DNA of 42,872 bases from a virus, in the IMG/VR virus record IMGVR_UViG_3300024507_000161, positions 1-42,872 of that record. One strand, written 5' to 3'. Of this stretch, positions 9,301 through 20,200 are shown in pieces. The number at the start of each line of letters is the position of its first letter. The first letter of the stretch is position 1. Both the position numbers and the translations under genes were made by a program. The notes under the pieces are model-generated. The model did not search any database and was not told where the DNA came from. It worked only from the letters and a program-made list of their open reading frames with translations.

Positions 9301-11543
9301 TACGCATACAAATTCAGCGTCTAGCAGATATTGAAGAACTAAAAAATCTACCCAAAACCGCAGAAAATATACCGCGCGCAGTAAAATTAGCAGGCAGAAT
9401 TGGTGAAGCTGGCAGAGCAGAAGAGCTATTTTCTGGCGGAACATTAGCAGAACTAAGATCAGCAGCTATTTATAATCCAGCACTTTATGCGTTAGTAGAG
9501 CGCAGACAAAAGCTAGCACTAGCTCAACAACAAAAAGGTATTAAAAGTTCTATAGAAGATTTTAATACTGCACTTGCTGATATTGCACTAGCAGCCGATG
9601 ATAAAATAAAAGTATTAAATACTTTTATAAAAGGATTAGAAAATAGTATTAATTCTGTTGTTACCGATACTGAGTATGGTATAGGAACAAAGTCCGTCAT
9701 GTTGTTACAATTGGCAGAGATCCAGCGCAAAAAGTTAGTGGAAGAAGGCCAAAAACAAGTAGATATTGCCATTAGAACTGGCAGAGAACTAGTTTCTACT
9801 GCTAAAGGTGATACCAATAAGACATTGGCACAAGAAGCTGCCAATGAATTAGAACGTAGAGCTCGATTAGAAAGCCAGATTAATTTAGAACTATTTGATC
9901 AGTCTGAAAACATAAGACAAGTAAATCAAAATAATCAAGACTACCTATCAATCTTAGATATAAAATATCAAAAATTAGACAAAGAGCTAGCTTTACAGCG
10001 CGAGTTAAGAAATTTAGAAACACTAAGACTAGATAATAGATTAAAATTAGAAGAAGAACTATTAGGTCAAGCAGATAGATTTAAAATATTAACTGATGAC
10101 CAAATCAGAAATCAACGTAAACGTATACAAGAACAAAGAATAGAACGAGAATTAGCAAATAATTTATTTCAATTACAAGAAAGCAGAGCACAAGCAGCTA
10201 GAGATGCTGTAAAATCTGGCGGAATTGGGGACGACTCAGGAGCAGCTACTCCACAACAAATAAGAGCAAGCGAAGCATATGCACTAGAACTAGACCGACT
10301 AAGCGCACTAGAAAAACAATATAAACTAACAGCCGAAGGCCAACGACAGCTACTAGAAGCACAAAATCAATTTACACTACGCGAAGAGGCATATGCAGAT
10401 GCATTTGTTCGTAGCTTTGATCGCATGACTGATGCCGTAGTAGAGTTTACAAAAACAGGCAAACTTAACTTTAAAAATCTAATAAATAGTTTCTTAGAGG
10501 ACTTATTGCGATTTGAGGTTAAAACTGCTATGCAGCAAACTCTTAGTAGTTTAGGCGGCGGAATGGGCCTAGCCAAAACCGTACTAGGTCGTGTTGGCCT
10601 AGCCAGTGGCAAGCAAACACCAGAAACTATGCTGCAGCCTAAGGGCACTGAAGGCGATCCACTATATGTTTCAATAGTCGGACCAAGCATATCAAGCTAT
10701 ACTGGCTTAGGTAGACAGCCAGGAAAACCTGCGCCTATAGTTAGTAGAGATTCTCCAGATTTTTATACTGGCAGGCAGTTTGAGGCAGATTTACCAACAC
10801 CAAATACTAGTGAACTATTAGCTGCTAATCGCATACCTTTTATAGTTAGTGGAGCCGAAGGCCCGTTTATTTATACAGATGTTAGACCAGAACAAAAAAC
10901 GTTTGAAGAAAAAAAGTTTGAGGTATTAGGCAGTAAAGTAACACGCGAAAGTTTAGTTTTTGGCGAGCGCTGGGCGGAGGCAGTAACTCCTTCAATAGAA
11001 AGAGTTAGTGAAAATCTTAAACGTAGTTTTACTGTAAATCCTCAAGCTCTTGCTGATAGCATGATTGAGGGTTTCGAAGGCGGCTTCCAAGGCTTAGCTA
11101 GTATAGTGCAAAGAACCGCATTACAAGCTGGTGGAAGTTTGCTTGGTGGTTTATTTAAGAGTTTACTTGGTGGTGGAGGAGGTTATGGCTCAGCATATGA
11201 TGCACTATTAAATCCAGGACTATTTGGTGGTGTATTTGCTAAAGGCGGATCACTATCAAGTGGAGAATGGGGTATTGCAGGAGAAGCAGGACCCGAAATC
11301 GTAACAGGTCCAGCAACTGTGTATCCTATGCAAAATACTAGCCAAGGTAAAGTTGAAGTTGTTGTAAACAACTACAGCAATGCTAGTGCAGAAACTCGTG
11401 AAACTACCGACAGTCGCGGTAATCGTCGCATTGAGGTAATCGTTGGTGAAATGGTAGCTGGTGAAATGTCTAGATCAAACAGCGCTGTACAGCAGTCACT
11501 AACAAATAATTTTGGTGCTAGACCAATGGTAGCAAGGAGATAA
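6363..11543 (+). CDS. Tape measure protein
   Basis: 1726 aa, the longest gene of the tail-core module. It sets tail length and is injected ahead of the DNA. At about 0.15 nm per residue (established for lambda gpH) the tail would be roughly 250 nm. It is helical throughout, with hydrophobic segments at about 90-115, 295-315 and 545-570. Near 1348 a block with FTKTGKLNFKNLINSFLEDL matches the lambda tape-measure C-terminal family. Near 1640 the GEWGIAGEAGPEIV motif typical of tape measures is followed by a basic tail. GGAG at 6353-6356 supports the start. The start of its own transcript directly after the chaperone terminator is notable. Confidence 0.93.
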   Translation: MAGNKINIDLSVQDQSSTIKQRTNDAKQLNNELEKAQRLMTGTKSGSRAMRASYGGVAGGEVEEYNRARGAAGVGGASARDFADQARGLGGLVRLYATYAANIFAVTAAFSALREAMQTDIMVKGLQQLSAASGTSMGSLAKQFSDVTDGAISFRESMQATAKAVSSGLSSSQFIELGKVAKGASQALGLDMSDAVSRLTRGITKLEPELLDELGLFTKTGKAAEEYARKVGKTEAQLTDFERRQAFANAVLEEGRQKFGEIAQAGNPYDKLLAQLKDVAQSILSTVNSIITPIAKLLADNTGLIGAAIALAAIKITKQAIPALTSWQAGLKDAAKAAKDRMGDVNEAFQGVFYSKTAAAAGIPELEKQLKAAQQSLTKSVTDKRTLESSSFKQVTTAKELSDKDRLKLAKDIDKYETSTVKHRQDQVAAAKEVLRIDSEIKNIRNQLNAAYDKTNDQMDKQAKFGSAIWQREQLTRAARQRYAELEIRSRVAENVDTMGVRGAVQELYKETAASKDLSKMGKFKTVTLGTLAAVTRGIEIAASAFSRFFFVIGAAVAVFQVLDSIFSKNNEQTQALNKSLDILNDTTQTAKDTADKYKDSISGDAIIAFSNSLDELTQSLKNVTKGFIEAQEAAGYWDFIWDRIKDVTPFVDSLQESTSKSIGKSLVAAIKSVPEGPMRDELSQKFFKTLKLGDTALVNTETFTNALKGLDAETYGKVIQQLGVDQAGVNEKFKESTIYLRDLESSTEAATKAQQAFNNSLKDTSPVAQFFRTSISLADTLSKALKQVDFNAQLGALDKLSKVDLTIFDPSVALEIAKQVNAYKDAAPRYKELTSIAADAEKEVARLNQMIIDSQIIDPFTGLVYVDPKLQKSVSEVEDTLNKAKKAAEDLKEKTKQIANETQLLIEKSVGATIARSLDAFSTKLRQAVVEQQKYILSKFPVSTEAGIQLSNKLAKEQIDLDFKLINSQEMLSASQDLLRIQIQRLADIEELKNLPKTAENIPRAVKLAGRIGEAGRAEELFSGGTLAELRSAAIYNPALYALVERRQKLALAQQQKGIKSSIEDFNTALADIALAADDKIKVLNTFIKGLENSINSVVTDTEYGIGTKSVMLLQLAEIQRKKLVEEGQKQVDIAIRTGRELVSTAKGDTNKTLAQEAANELERRARLESQINLELFDQSENIRQVNQNNQDYLSILDIKYQKLDKELALQRELRNLETLRLDNRLKLEEELLGQADRFKILTDDQIRNQRKRIQEQRIERELANNLFQLQESRAQAARDAVKSGGIGDDSGAATPQQIRASEAYALELDRLSALEKQYKLTAEGQRQLLEAQNQFTLREEAYADAFVRSFDRMTDAVVEFTKTGKLNFKNLINSFLEDLLRFEVKTAMQQTLSSLGGGMGLAKTVLGRVGLASGKQTPETMLQPKGTEGDPLYVSIVGPSISSYTGLGRQPGKPAPIVSRDSPDFYTGRQFEADLPTPNTSELLAANRIPFIVSGAEGPFIYTDVRPEQKTFEEKKFEVLGSKVTRESLVFGERWAEAVTPSIERVSENLKRSFTVNPQALADSMIEGFEGGFQGLASIVQRTALQAGGSLLGGLFKSLLGGGGGYGSAYDALLNPGLFGGVFAKGGSLSSGEWGIAGEAGPEIVTGPATVYPMQNTSQGKVEVVVNNYSNASAETRETTDSRGNRRIEVIVGEMVAGEMSRSNSAVQQSLTNNFGARPMVARR

Positions 11544-11544
11544 T

Positions 11545-11907
11545 ATGCCTATTCCTGTATGGCCAGTAACATTGCCACAAAGTCCTCAAAAAGACTTTCA
11601 AGAAACTATTGGCATAAATATTGTTCGTTCTAGTATGGATGCAGGTCCGGCCAAGCAGCGATTGCGTGGCCGTAGACCTAGTATGCTAAGTTTAAGTTTT
11701 ATAATGACTACCAGCCAAACACAAACACTAGAAACTTTTGTAAACACCGACCTGCTAGGCGTAAAGCGATTTACATTTACACATCCTAGAACTGGTGCTA
11801 GCGTTGAGTGTAGGCTAGTGCCGCAAGGCGATGGACAATTTTTTACGCTTCAATATCGTGCGCCAGGATACTGGCAAACTAACTTACAATTTGAAGTATT
11901 ACCATGA
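11545..11907 (+). CDS. Minor tail tip protein (lambda gpM-like)
   Basis: 120 aa. It starts with a Pro-rich segment (MPIPVWPVTLPQSPQKDF) followed by KQRLRGRRPSMLSLSFIMT, a central 'VKRFTFTHPRTG' strand, and ends with a beta strand (YWQTNLQFEVLP). This is the layout of the phage minor tail family that joins the tail tube to the tip complex. AAGGAG at 11534-11539 is a strong ribosome binding site. It lies between the tape measure and gpL-like gene exactly as in lambda. The stop overlaps the next start (ATGA, 11904-11907). Confidence 0.75.
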   Translation: MPIPVWPVTLPQSPQKDFQETIGINIVRSSMDAGPAKQRLRGRRPSMLSLSFIMTTSQTQTLETFVNTDLLGVKRFTFTHPRTGASVECRLVPQGDGQFFTLQYRAPGYWQTNLQFEVLP

Positions 11908-12461
11908 GTAGACTGAGTACACTATCCGCAGACGCTATACGCGCTATGTTTTCGTCTGAAACAGACGAGCAATTAATTATGCTTGTAACTATTACAGATC
12001 CAGAAGATCTAGCAAATCCTATACGTTTAGCAGATGGATTTACTCAACGACTTACTGGAGCTACAGCTACAACAAACACTATTACAGGCGATACTACTGA
12101 TAGTGAAGTAATTTATGGCGTTATAAGTAACAGCCTTAGATATGTATTTTTACCAATGCAAATTACCCTACCCACAGAGCAAGAAACTGGGGTAGGAAAT
12201 TGCTCAATTGTATTTAATTATGTTACACAAGAAGCAATCTATTTAATTAGACAACACCTTACAAAACCAGCTGAAGTAAATATACAATTAATACTAGCTA
12301 GTGATCCTAACTACATAGAAGCTAGTTTTCCTAAATTTTATATTACCAACGCCATTTATAACGCTGAAAGTATACAACTACAACTAGAAATGATTAGCTT
12401 TAGTCGTGAGCCTTTTCCTAACTTTAACTTTACACCATTATATTTTCCAGGATTGTTCTAA
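11904..12461 (+). CDS. Tail tip protein, DUF1833 / gpL-like
   Basis: 185 aa, beta-rich. The start (MSRLSTLSADAIRAMFSSET) with LIMLVTITDPEDLANPIRLADG and the later ending FSREPFPNFNFTPLYFPGLF resemble the DUF1833 family of phage tail proteins found in the gpL position. It is probably part of the baseplate-like tail tip. No Cys cluster for the iron-sulphur site described for lambda gpL was seen: the only Cys is in the middle (GNCSIVFNY). It overlaps both neighbours by one to four bases, so M-, L- and J-like products are probably made in step. Confidence 0.7.
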   Translation: MSRLSTLSADAIRAMFSSETDEQLIMLVTITDPEDLANPIRLADGFTQRLTGATATTNTITGDTTDSEVIYGVISNSLRYVFLPMQITLPTEQETGVGNCSIVFNYVTQEAIYLIRQHLTKPAEVNIQLILASDPNYIEASFPKFYITNAIYNAESIQLQLEMISFSREPFPNFNFTPLYFPGLF

Positions 12462-15400
12462 TGAATTATAATAAATATATTGGCTTACCATATAAAGAAA
12501 ATGGTAGAAGCACACAAGGTGTAGACTGCTGGGGATTAGCCAGACTATTTTACAAGCACGAGCTAGGCATAGAATTGCCTAGCTATACAGAATTATACGC
12601 TGGCAGCTATGACCCTAAGGTTGTAGCTGCTATTGACTATTATAAGGATGGTTGGGAGCCAGTTGCTAACCCACATCCAGGTGACCTATGTTTGTTCAAT
12701 ATCCTAGGCGAACCAGCTCATATTGGCATATACATAGGCGATCAACGATTTATACACAGCAGAGATGGTTTAGATAGCGTAATTGAACGCCTAGATAACT
12801 TTAGCTGGAAACGCAGACTACTAGGATTTTACAGATATAAACCTACTAGCATTATAGCTACTGGCAAACCGCATCCACTGCAGTGGTCTAATACTGTACT
12901 AGAAGGTGTGCGTGTAGGTACTACATGCAGCGAATTCGCTAGCTATATTATTGATAAGTATAAGCTAGGCAAACGACTAGCTAATAAGCTGCTGTTAACT
13001 ATAGACGGTGTAATAGTACCACAAGAACAGTGGAATACTACAATTATTAATGCTGGACAAAATATCAACTATAGAGTAGTTGCTCAAGGACGTCAAGGAT
13101 TACGCCTAGTATTAATGATTGCAGTATTTGTAATCTCTCAAGATCCAGTAATAGCTGCAAAAGTAGGTGCTGCAGTTGGCGGCACTGCCGCAGTTGGCAG
13201 CGCAATTATACAAATTGCTGGTACTGTACTCATCAACGCAGCATTTCCTATTAGACCCCCTGAGGTAAAAGATCCAGGACAAACAATTGGTGCTAGCCTA
13301 TTTACTGGCAGTCAAAATCAAGCCAACCCATTTGGTGCAATTCCAGTAGTACTTGGACGCAATCGTGTTACTGGTGTACTAGGTGCAACACCATATATAG
13401 AAACACTAACCAATACCAACCTACTACACTTATTAATCATCTGGGGATTTGGCCCACTGCAAGTTGATGAAAATACTATTAGTGTTGGTGCTACACCGCT
13501 TAGTGAATTACATAGTGACAAACTATTATATAATAACACAGAGGTAGCTTATACACTAGGTGGATTAACTACTGAAACTCAAGCACAAGCAGATACCTTT
13601 AACAGCTATTATCCTAGCGATGTACAACAACTACCAGCTAGTCCAGTTGAACTTGTAAATAATAACAATGACGGAAATCCTTGGACACTAGTAACATTTA
13701 CACAACCAGCTACTAGCATTGATGTTGCCTTTAATTTTCCTGAAGGTTTGCGGGCTATTTATACCAAAGATGGTAAAACAGACAAGTTTAATGTTAGCCT
13801 AGGAATTGAAATTGTACCTGCTAATCAAGTACAAACTAATCCTAACCTAGATAGTACCGCTAGTAGTAATATTGATTATTATAATTTAAGCAGCAGTAAA
13901 ACTGAGCAGGTAGATGTACCGCAACTATGGGTTATTAATGAAACTACTTCAGCTACTATTTATCAACGATTTACTGCTTGTTTGCGACCAAATGCAGACA
14001 GCTTAACTATATTTGCCGGAGCTGCTAGCGATACTAATAGTAGTAATCCTAGTGCAGCTTATAAGTCCTATTTAAATAGCACTGCATATACTCAACTATT
14101 AGGCACACAGCGTGACTTTATTTTTGAACCACAAATTCCCAGCGGGTATTTACGACTGTACAGCTTTACACTAGACAGCGGTAATAACATATCTAATCAA
14201 ACAGATCATACTAGTGGTTATACCACGCTGGTCAAAAGCGGCCTTAACTTTTCACTAACACAATCTACTAAGCAAGACTATAGTAGTGGTGGTGCAGAAA
14301 CACTTTTCTTACCAGCATTTAATATTACGGTTAGCGCTGGTAGTTTAACTAGCACAACACTTAGCAGTGCTAATGCTGTAACACAACTAACTGTATTTAA
14401 CAGTAGAACTAATTTTGCCAACATAACAAACGTTACTAGAACTGATGATATTTGGCATAATTTTTTAAAGCAATACGGCGTTTGGGGCACTGCAGATATA
14501 TCTACTAGCGTTAGCTTTGATCAACAAACAACATTTACTGCTCCATATGATGGTACCTACCTATTAGATTTTTCAGCTGATGATTATGGCCAGGTATACA
14601 TTGATAATGTTACAGTTGGTACTAGTACACCAGTAGTTAGTGTAAGCAAAAACTTTAGAAGCTTTACTACCAAAGAAGTCTACTTAGGTGCTGGTACGCA
14701 TACTATTAGAGTTACTGCTACTAGCGCTCAAGCAGTTGGAAATACGGGACAATCATCAGCAGGTATAGCTTGTGTAATTAGATTTGTTTATGATGGTGTA
14801 CAAAATGTACTACCAACACGCGGTTATAAAATAATTACAATTAGCAGAAATTACAAAGATGCATTTAACTATGTATATAAACTAGAAAATATACCTAGAA
14901 ATACTTATGCTGTACGTGTTAAACGTATTACCAATGATGACCCAGAACAAATAGCAGACTGGCGTGTAGCTTCTAGAGTATCGCTGCAGGTAGTTAGTGC
15001 ATATGACAGTATAGATAATCCACCACTTAAACCACTGCCTAAACGAAAACTGCGAAATAATAGCGGTACAGTAATTGCAGAAGAGCCGCGTAATTTAGCT
15101 AGAACTGCTATTAAGGTACAAAGTACTAATAAAGTAAATGGTACGCTGCAAGGCGTAAATGCTATGGTACAAACTATAGCAAAAATAAATATTGCTAGTA
15201 ACGGCACTTATACGTATGGTGCAACAAATAATCCAGCAAGTTTATTTGTGCATGTACTACAACATACTGCTAATAGTTATAGTGTTAATGACAGCGAAAT
15301 AGATTGGCCTACTATAGCCAGCTGGTATAATTTTTGCAATGCTAATTCAGCTGCTGAGTACAAGGTAAACTACAACCAACCTATATTAGCCTATAATAAC

Positions 15401-17200
15401 GTTATATCTAGTACGCAAAATTTAATGGAATTGCTACGCGATATTTGTGCTGCAGGTATGGCTAGTCCTACTTATGTTAATGGTAAGTGGAGTGTTGTAA
15501 TAGATAGACTTAGATCACATACTATTCAACATTTTACTCCACATAACAGCTGGGGATTCGAAAGTACAAAAACATTAGTTAGAATACCAGATGCATTTAG
15601 AATAGCATTTGCAAACGAAACTAAAGCTTATCAAGCTGACGAAATCATTGTTTACAACTATGGTTACGGCGAAACAGATGGTTATATAGTTACTAGCGGC
15701 AGTTTTGTTACCGGCAGAACGTATAAGATTACTAAACTGGGAACTACTACGCAACAGCAGTGGAATACTGCGGCAGGTACTAGTGGTGTAGTTTATGTAG
15801 TAGGCGATACCTTTGTAGCAGCAGCTAGTGGCAGTGGAAATGGTCAAGCATTTACTACACAAGGTACTAGTGGCAGAGCTGTTAAAGGTGCGGAAATATT
15901 TGAACAACTAACACTACCTGGTGTAACTAATCCAGATCAAATTAGATATTTTGCAAGCTGGCACCTAGCACAATTAAAACTGCGACCCGAAACTTACTCA
16001 CTAAATAGTGATTTTGAGTACCTAGTATGTACACGCGGTGATTTAGTAAAAGTAACACACGACGTTCCGCTCTGGGGCGTTGGATCTGCTAGAATTAAAA
16101 GTATTAGTGGAAATACTATAACGCTTACTGAAGCAGTGCTGTTGGATAGTACCAAATCTTATAGTATAACTATTAGAACTAATGCACTTACAACTACTGA
16201 AGGTTCTGGATCAGTTACTAGAGCTATTCAAAATGTAGGTACTAGTAACTATTATACTACAGTTACTACTACAACTAGTTTTACTGGTGTAGAAGCCGAT
16301 AATCTAGTAATGATTGGCGAAAACAATAGTGTTAGCCAAGATCTTATAGTACTTAGTGTTGAACCTACTTCAAACGTAAGCGCCAGATTGGTGTTAGCTG
16401 ATTATAGTCCTGATATTTATACTAAAGACTTAGATAACGAATATATACACTTTAATTCTAATATCACGCTACAAAATACAGATATAGTAAAAAATACTAT
16501 TATTAAAGCACCCAAAGTAACAAATGTTTCTAGTAACACCTATTACAGCACAGAAATATCTAATGGCAACTATGCTAATACAACCATTATTAGCTTTAGT
16601 AATCCTACGGATTTAACAGCTAATACAACGCATGTTCAGCTACAAGTAATTGAATCGAACAGTGTATTCAACGACCTAGATCCACAAAATACATATTTGG
16701 TTAATAAGGATACTGGCAGTTTAACAGTTGTTGGACTCAAAACCGGTTATACTTATAAAACTCGTGCTAGGTATTCTAATAGTACTGCTAGTGTGTTTGG
16801 TCCCTGGAGCGATGAACAGATATTTTATGTAGATGGTAAAAGTGATAATCCGTTTGCTGTTACTGATGTGGCTATTACGTTACAAGGTACTAATATTATA
16901 GTTAAACCTATAATTACTGGTACTGAACCAGCAAACCATAAAACATATGTATTTAGACTATATAGAACAACTAGTAGCGGTAGTGCAGATTTTTGGACAA
17001 CTAGCTGGGATAGTACAAATATGCTAGAAATACAAAGTAGAACACAAGCAGTATTTAATCTACTAAACTTGCCTAGAGATACTGGCAGAATAAGTAGTAG
17101 TGGAGTTAATTATAGAATAGCTTGCAGAGCACTAGATAACACTGATGTTTATAGTACTACTAGTGCTGTAGGTAGTATAAAGATTCAGACCTTACAGTAA
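12461..17200 (+). CDS. Tail tip fusion: NlpC/P60 peptidase (K) + gpI-like + central tip/host specificity protein (J)
   Basis: 1579 aa combining three lambda proteins. Residues 1-135 are an NlpC/P60 cysteine peptidase with Cys23 (VDCWGLARLF), His87 (EPAHIGIYIG) and His99 (FIHS), likely cutting peptidoglycan during entry. Residues about 140-265 resemble gpI, with a hydrophobic stretch at about 215-265. From about 270 the gpJ-like hub begins (LFTGSQNQANPFGAIPVVLG). Within J lie a PA14-like beta insert at about 660-790 (YLLDFSADDYGQVYID) and a roughly 50-residue inserted module near 1080-1125 (VTGRTYKITKLGTTT ... SGNGQAF). The C-terminal end reads as fibronectin-like strands. It begins in TAATG with the gpL-like gene. 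Confidence 0.85.
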   Translation: MNYNKYIGLPYKENGRSTQGVDCWGLARLFYKHELGIELPSYTELYAGSYDPKVVAAIDYYKDGWEPVANPHPGDLCLFNILGEPAHIGIYIGDQRFIHSRDGLDSVIERLDNFSWKRRLLGFYRYKPTSIIATGKPHPLQWSNTVLEGVRVGTTCSEFASYIIDKYKLGKRLANKLLLTIDGVIVPQEQWNTTIINAGQNINYRVVAQGRQGLRLVLMIAVFVISQDPVIAAKVGAAVGGTAAVGSAIIQIAGTVLINAAFPIRPPEVKDPGQTIGASLFTGSQNQANPFGAIPVVLGRNRVTGVLGATPYIETLTNTNLLHLLIIWGFGPLQVDENTISVGATPLSELHSDKLLYNNTEVAYTLGGLTTETQAQADTFNSYYPSDVQQLPASPVELVNNNNDGNPWTLVTFTQPATSIDVAFNFPEGLRAIYTKDGKTDKFNVSLGIEIVPANQVQTNPNLDSTASSNIDYYNLSSSKTEQVDVPQLWVINETTSATIYQRFTACLRPNADSLTIFAGAASDTNSSNPSAAYKSYLNSTAYTQLLGTQRDFIFEPQIPSGYLRLYSFTLDSGNNISNQTDHTSGYTTLVKSGLNFSLTQSTKQDYSSGGAETLFLPAFNITVSAGSLTSTTLSSANAVTQLTVFNSRTNFANITNVTRTDDIWHNFLKQYGVWGTADISTSVSFDQQTTFTAPYDGTYLLDFSADDYGQVYIDNVTVGTSTPVVSVSKNFRSFTTKEVYLGAGTHTIRVTATSAQAVGNTGQSSAGIACVIRFVYDGVQNVLPTRGYKIITISRNYKDAFNYVYKLENIPRNTYAVRVKRITNDDPEQIADWRVASRVSLQVVSAYDSIDNPPLKPLPKRKLRNNSGTVIAEEPRNLARTAIKVQSTNKVNGTLQGVNAMVQTIAKINIASNGTYTYGATNNPASLFVHVLQHTANSYSVNDSEIDWPTIASWYNFCNANSAAEYKVNYNQPILAYNNVISSTQNLMELLRDICAAGMASPTYVNGKWSVVIDRLRSHTIQHFTPHNSWGFESTKTLVRIPDAFRIAFANETKAYQADEIIVYNYGYGETDGYIVTSGSFVTGRTYKITKLGTTTQQQWNTAAGTSGVVYVVGDTFVAAASGSGNGQAFTTQGTSGRAVKGAEIFEQLTLPGVTNPDQIRYFASWHLAQLKLRPETYSLNSDFEYLVCTRGDLVKVTHDVPLWGVGSARIKSISGNTITLTEAVLLDSTKSYSITIRTNALTTTEGSGSVTRAIQNVGTSNYYTTVTTTTSFTGVEADNLVMIGENNSVSQDLIVLSVEPTSNVSARLVLADYSPDIYTKDLDNEYIHFNSNITLQNTDIVKNTIIKAPKVTNVSSNTYYSTEISNGNYANTTIISFSNPTDLTANTTHVQLQVIESNSVFNDLDPQNTYLVNKDTGSLTVVGLKTGYTYKTRARYSNSTASVFGPWSDEQIFYVDGKSDNPFAVTDVAITLQGTNIIVKPIITGTEPANHKTYVFRLYRTTSSGSADFWTTSWDSTNMLEIQSRTQAVFNLLNLPRDTGRISSSGVNYRIACRALDNTDVYSTTSAVGSIKIQTLQ

Positions 17201-17209
17201 GGAAAGTAT

Positions 17210-20200
17210 ATGGCATTAACAATTACACCAGGTCCAAAATCTTTAGAATTATATTTTACTGTACCCACAGGCAAGATATATATTGATGATGATACTAACA
17301 GTCCTCTATCTACTCAGGTAGAGGAATTAGTACAGCGCGATGACCTAGTTAACTTAAAAGTTTGGGCTAGTACAACTAGTGGTTTTACACCAGATGCTAG
17401 TACACTAAAATATGACGCTACTTTTCAAAGCAAGCTAACACTAACAGATTTATTAGCTAATACAACCTATTATGTAAAGTACGCCTATATTAGTAAAATA
17501 GATCCTGATAGTTATACTATATCAGCTCAATCAAGTGCTACTACAGAAAGCGGAGTAGCACTACTAACACTTGACCCTACTGATTGGGCTTTTATTTTTG
17601 ATAATAATTTGGCTACCACAGCCAATTATCCCGCTAGTATTACGTTTACCGCAAATAAACAAAATATAACAGGTGCAGTAACATTTACAGCTACTGCATA
17701 TAATAGTAGTAATACTAGTTTAGGCAGTATTACACTAACTGGCACCGGCGATATTAGAACACTTACTGCAGCTAACTTTAATAGCTTAGGCACAACTACA
17801 GTTAGATATGTAAAAGTAGTTGCTACGCTAGGAACACTTAGTGATACTGTGACTATTTGGCGTGGTGATAATGGTAGTGATGCACTAACATTTTTATTAA
17901 CTAATGAATCACATACAGTACCAGCAGATAGTAGTGGTAGTGTAACTAGTTATACTGGTGCAGTTACATATGCTGCAATATTTCGTGGCATTACTAATGA
18001 AACAAGTTTATGGACTATTACTAAAAGTGATGGGACCGGTTTAACGACCACATTAACTGGCACAGGCACTAGTAATATAACGCTTACTGTCAACACATTA
18101 GCTAGTGGAACAGATAGTGCAATTAGCACAATTACTGCTACTAGAACAGGTTACCCTACATTAACAAAAGACTTTTCTATTAGTAAAAGTAAGGCGGGTA
18201 CTAATGGAACCAATGGTTTACCAGGAGCCACAGGTCCAACCGGCCCACAAGGTAATCCAGGCAGTGCCGGTACAACTGGACTAGAGGGTATACGTACTAT
18301 AACAGCCTATAGATTACGTAGTCAAAGTGATGCACTACTAACAACAGCACCCAGCAATACTAGTGGTGCAACCGCTCCTGTAGATTATAGTCTAACAGCA
18401 CCTAGTGCTACAGTTGGTCAAGTAGTTTGGTATAGTTTTGGCAGATATAATCCTAATGCTACTACCTTAGAAAGCATACCAGCAAATACTACAATATGGA
18501 GTGTACCAATTGCTGCTAGTGTATTTCAAGATATACGCAGTGATAACTGGACTGGAGGCACACCTAGTGGCGGTACATTTACTAGCAATACAGGATATTA
18601 TTTAAACAGAACTGAAGGAAGCTTATACGCTACTAATGCATATTTACGTGGTCAATTAGTAACAGGTGTAAGTGGTGCTCAGCGCATTGAAATAAATAAA
18701 ACTGATGCTAATAAAGTAGCTATTTATAATAATTCCGATGAATTACTAGGTTATTTTGGTGGTCTTGGAACAAGCGCTTCACCATTACTAAATCTTACTC
18801 CAGTATTAGGACTTTTTAATGTTGTATATGGAGCTATAACCGTACTTCCAAATCCTGCTGGTACAATAGGCGAATCCGCCGCTTATTTTGCTAGAACTAT
18901 AGACTCAACAATTACTAGCGAACTAGGCAGTTGGACTACCAATTATGGCGTAACAGTAAAAAAAGGTGCCTATGGTTCCGTTAATTATGGATACCTAGCA
19001 CAAGGATATTTAGGATACTCTGACTCATCTAGTTATAGTGCGGCCGGTAGATTTTATAATGCTCAAGGTGGTACAGAAGTTTCAATTGGTGATTCAGCCG
19101 GATATGCATTAAATATTCGTAGCGGAACTTTTAGATATGGTAGTGTAACTATTAGTGCGCCACCTAATAATACTACAACATATTTACGTGCTGATGGTAC
19201 TTGGAGTAGTGTTTCTGGTTTACCTAGTGGTGGCACAGCTACACAAGTATTAATTGGTAACGGTACTTGGACTGATAGTCCACAACTTGTAAATCCTGCT
19301 GCAAGTGGTGGTTATTATGGTATTAGTGCTGGAGTTAGTAAGAAAATCTTAGACTATGACAATAGTGCTATGGCAACTATTGTTGGCAGAGAGATAACTA
19401 ATGGTGGCTTTGTAATAACCAGTAATGCCGTTAGACCATTACAATTACGCAGCACAGCAGTAACAGATCTAGGAACTACCAGTGGTGGCGACTACACTTT
19501 TAGAAACTTTGGTTGGGGCGGGTACCTAATACCTCCACCACCAGGCGGCACTGGCTCATTTTTACGAAGTGATGGTACCTGGGGCACAGCCAGCGGGCCA
19601 CAAGGACCTACAGGTCCAACAGGGCCGCAGGGCATAGCCGGTCCAACAGGCCCACAAGGTACGCAAGGTACGCAAGGAGTAGCAGGTCCTACAGGTCCAC
19701 AAGGTACGCAAGGAGTAGCAGGTCCTACAGGTCCACAAGGTACGCAAGGTACGCAGGGCACTCAAGGTACACAGGGAGTAGCAGGTCCTACAGGTCCTAC
19801 AGGTGCAACTGGTACGGTTAGTGCCGGTACACTTACTTCTAACCTTACATTTCAAAAAGATGTACCCCAAATACTATTAAGATCAGCAGGTGCTGCAACA
19901 CAGTGGTATATAGGTGCTAATATCAGTGATGGTGTAAATGACGGAATTCATATTGGTCAAGGTACAGGCATTGGCGGAACGCTAAGAGTAAATATAGATT
20001 ATTTAGGTCGTATTAAAGTTCCAGAAGTATATAATACTACAGTAACAGGTCGCGATGTTTATGTAGATAGTTCAGGTATGCTTGGTTACTTAAGTTCAAC
20101 ACGTGCTAGTAAGACTAACATTAGCCCATTACCTAATACTAATTGGATATATAATCTGCAGCCAATAACTTTTAATTTTAAAAAGAAAGATAAGCTTGGT

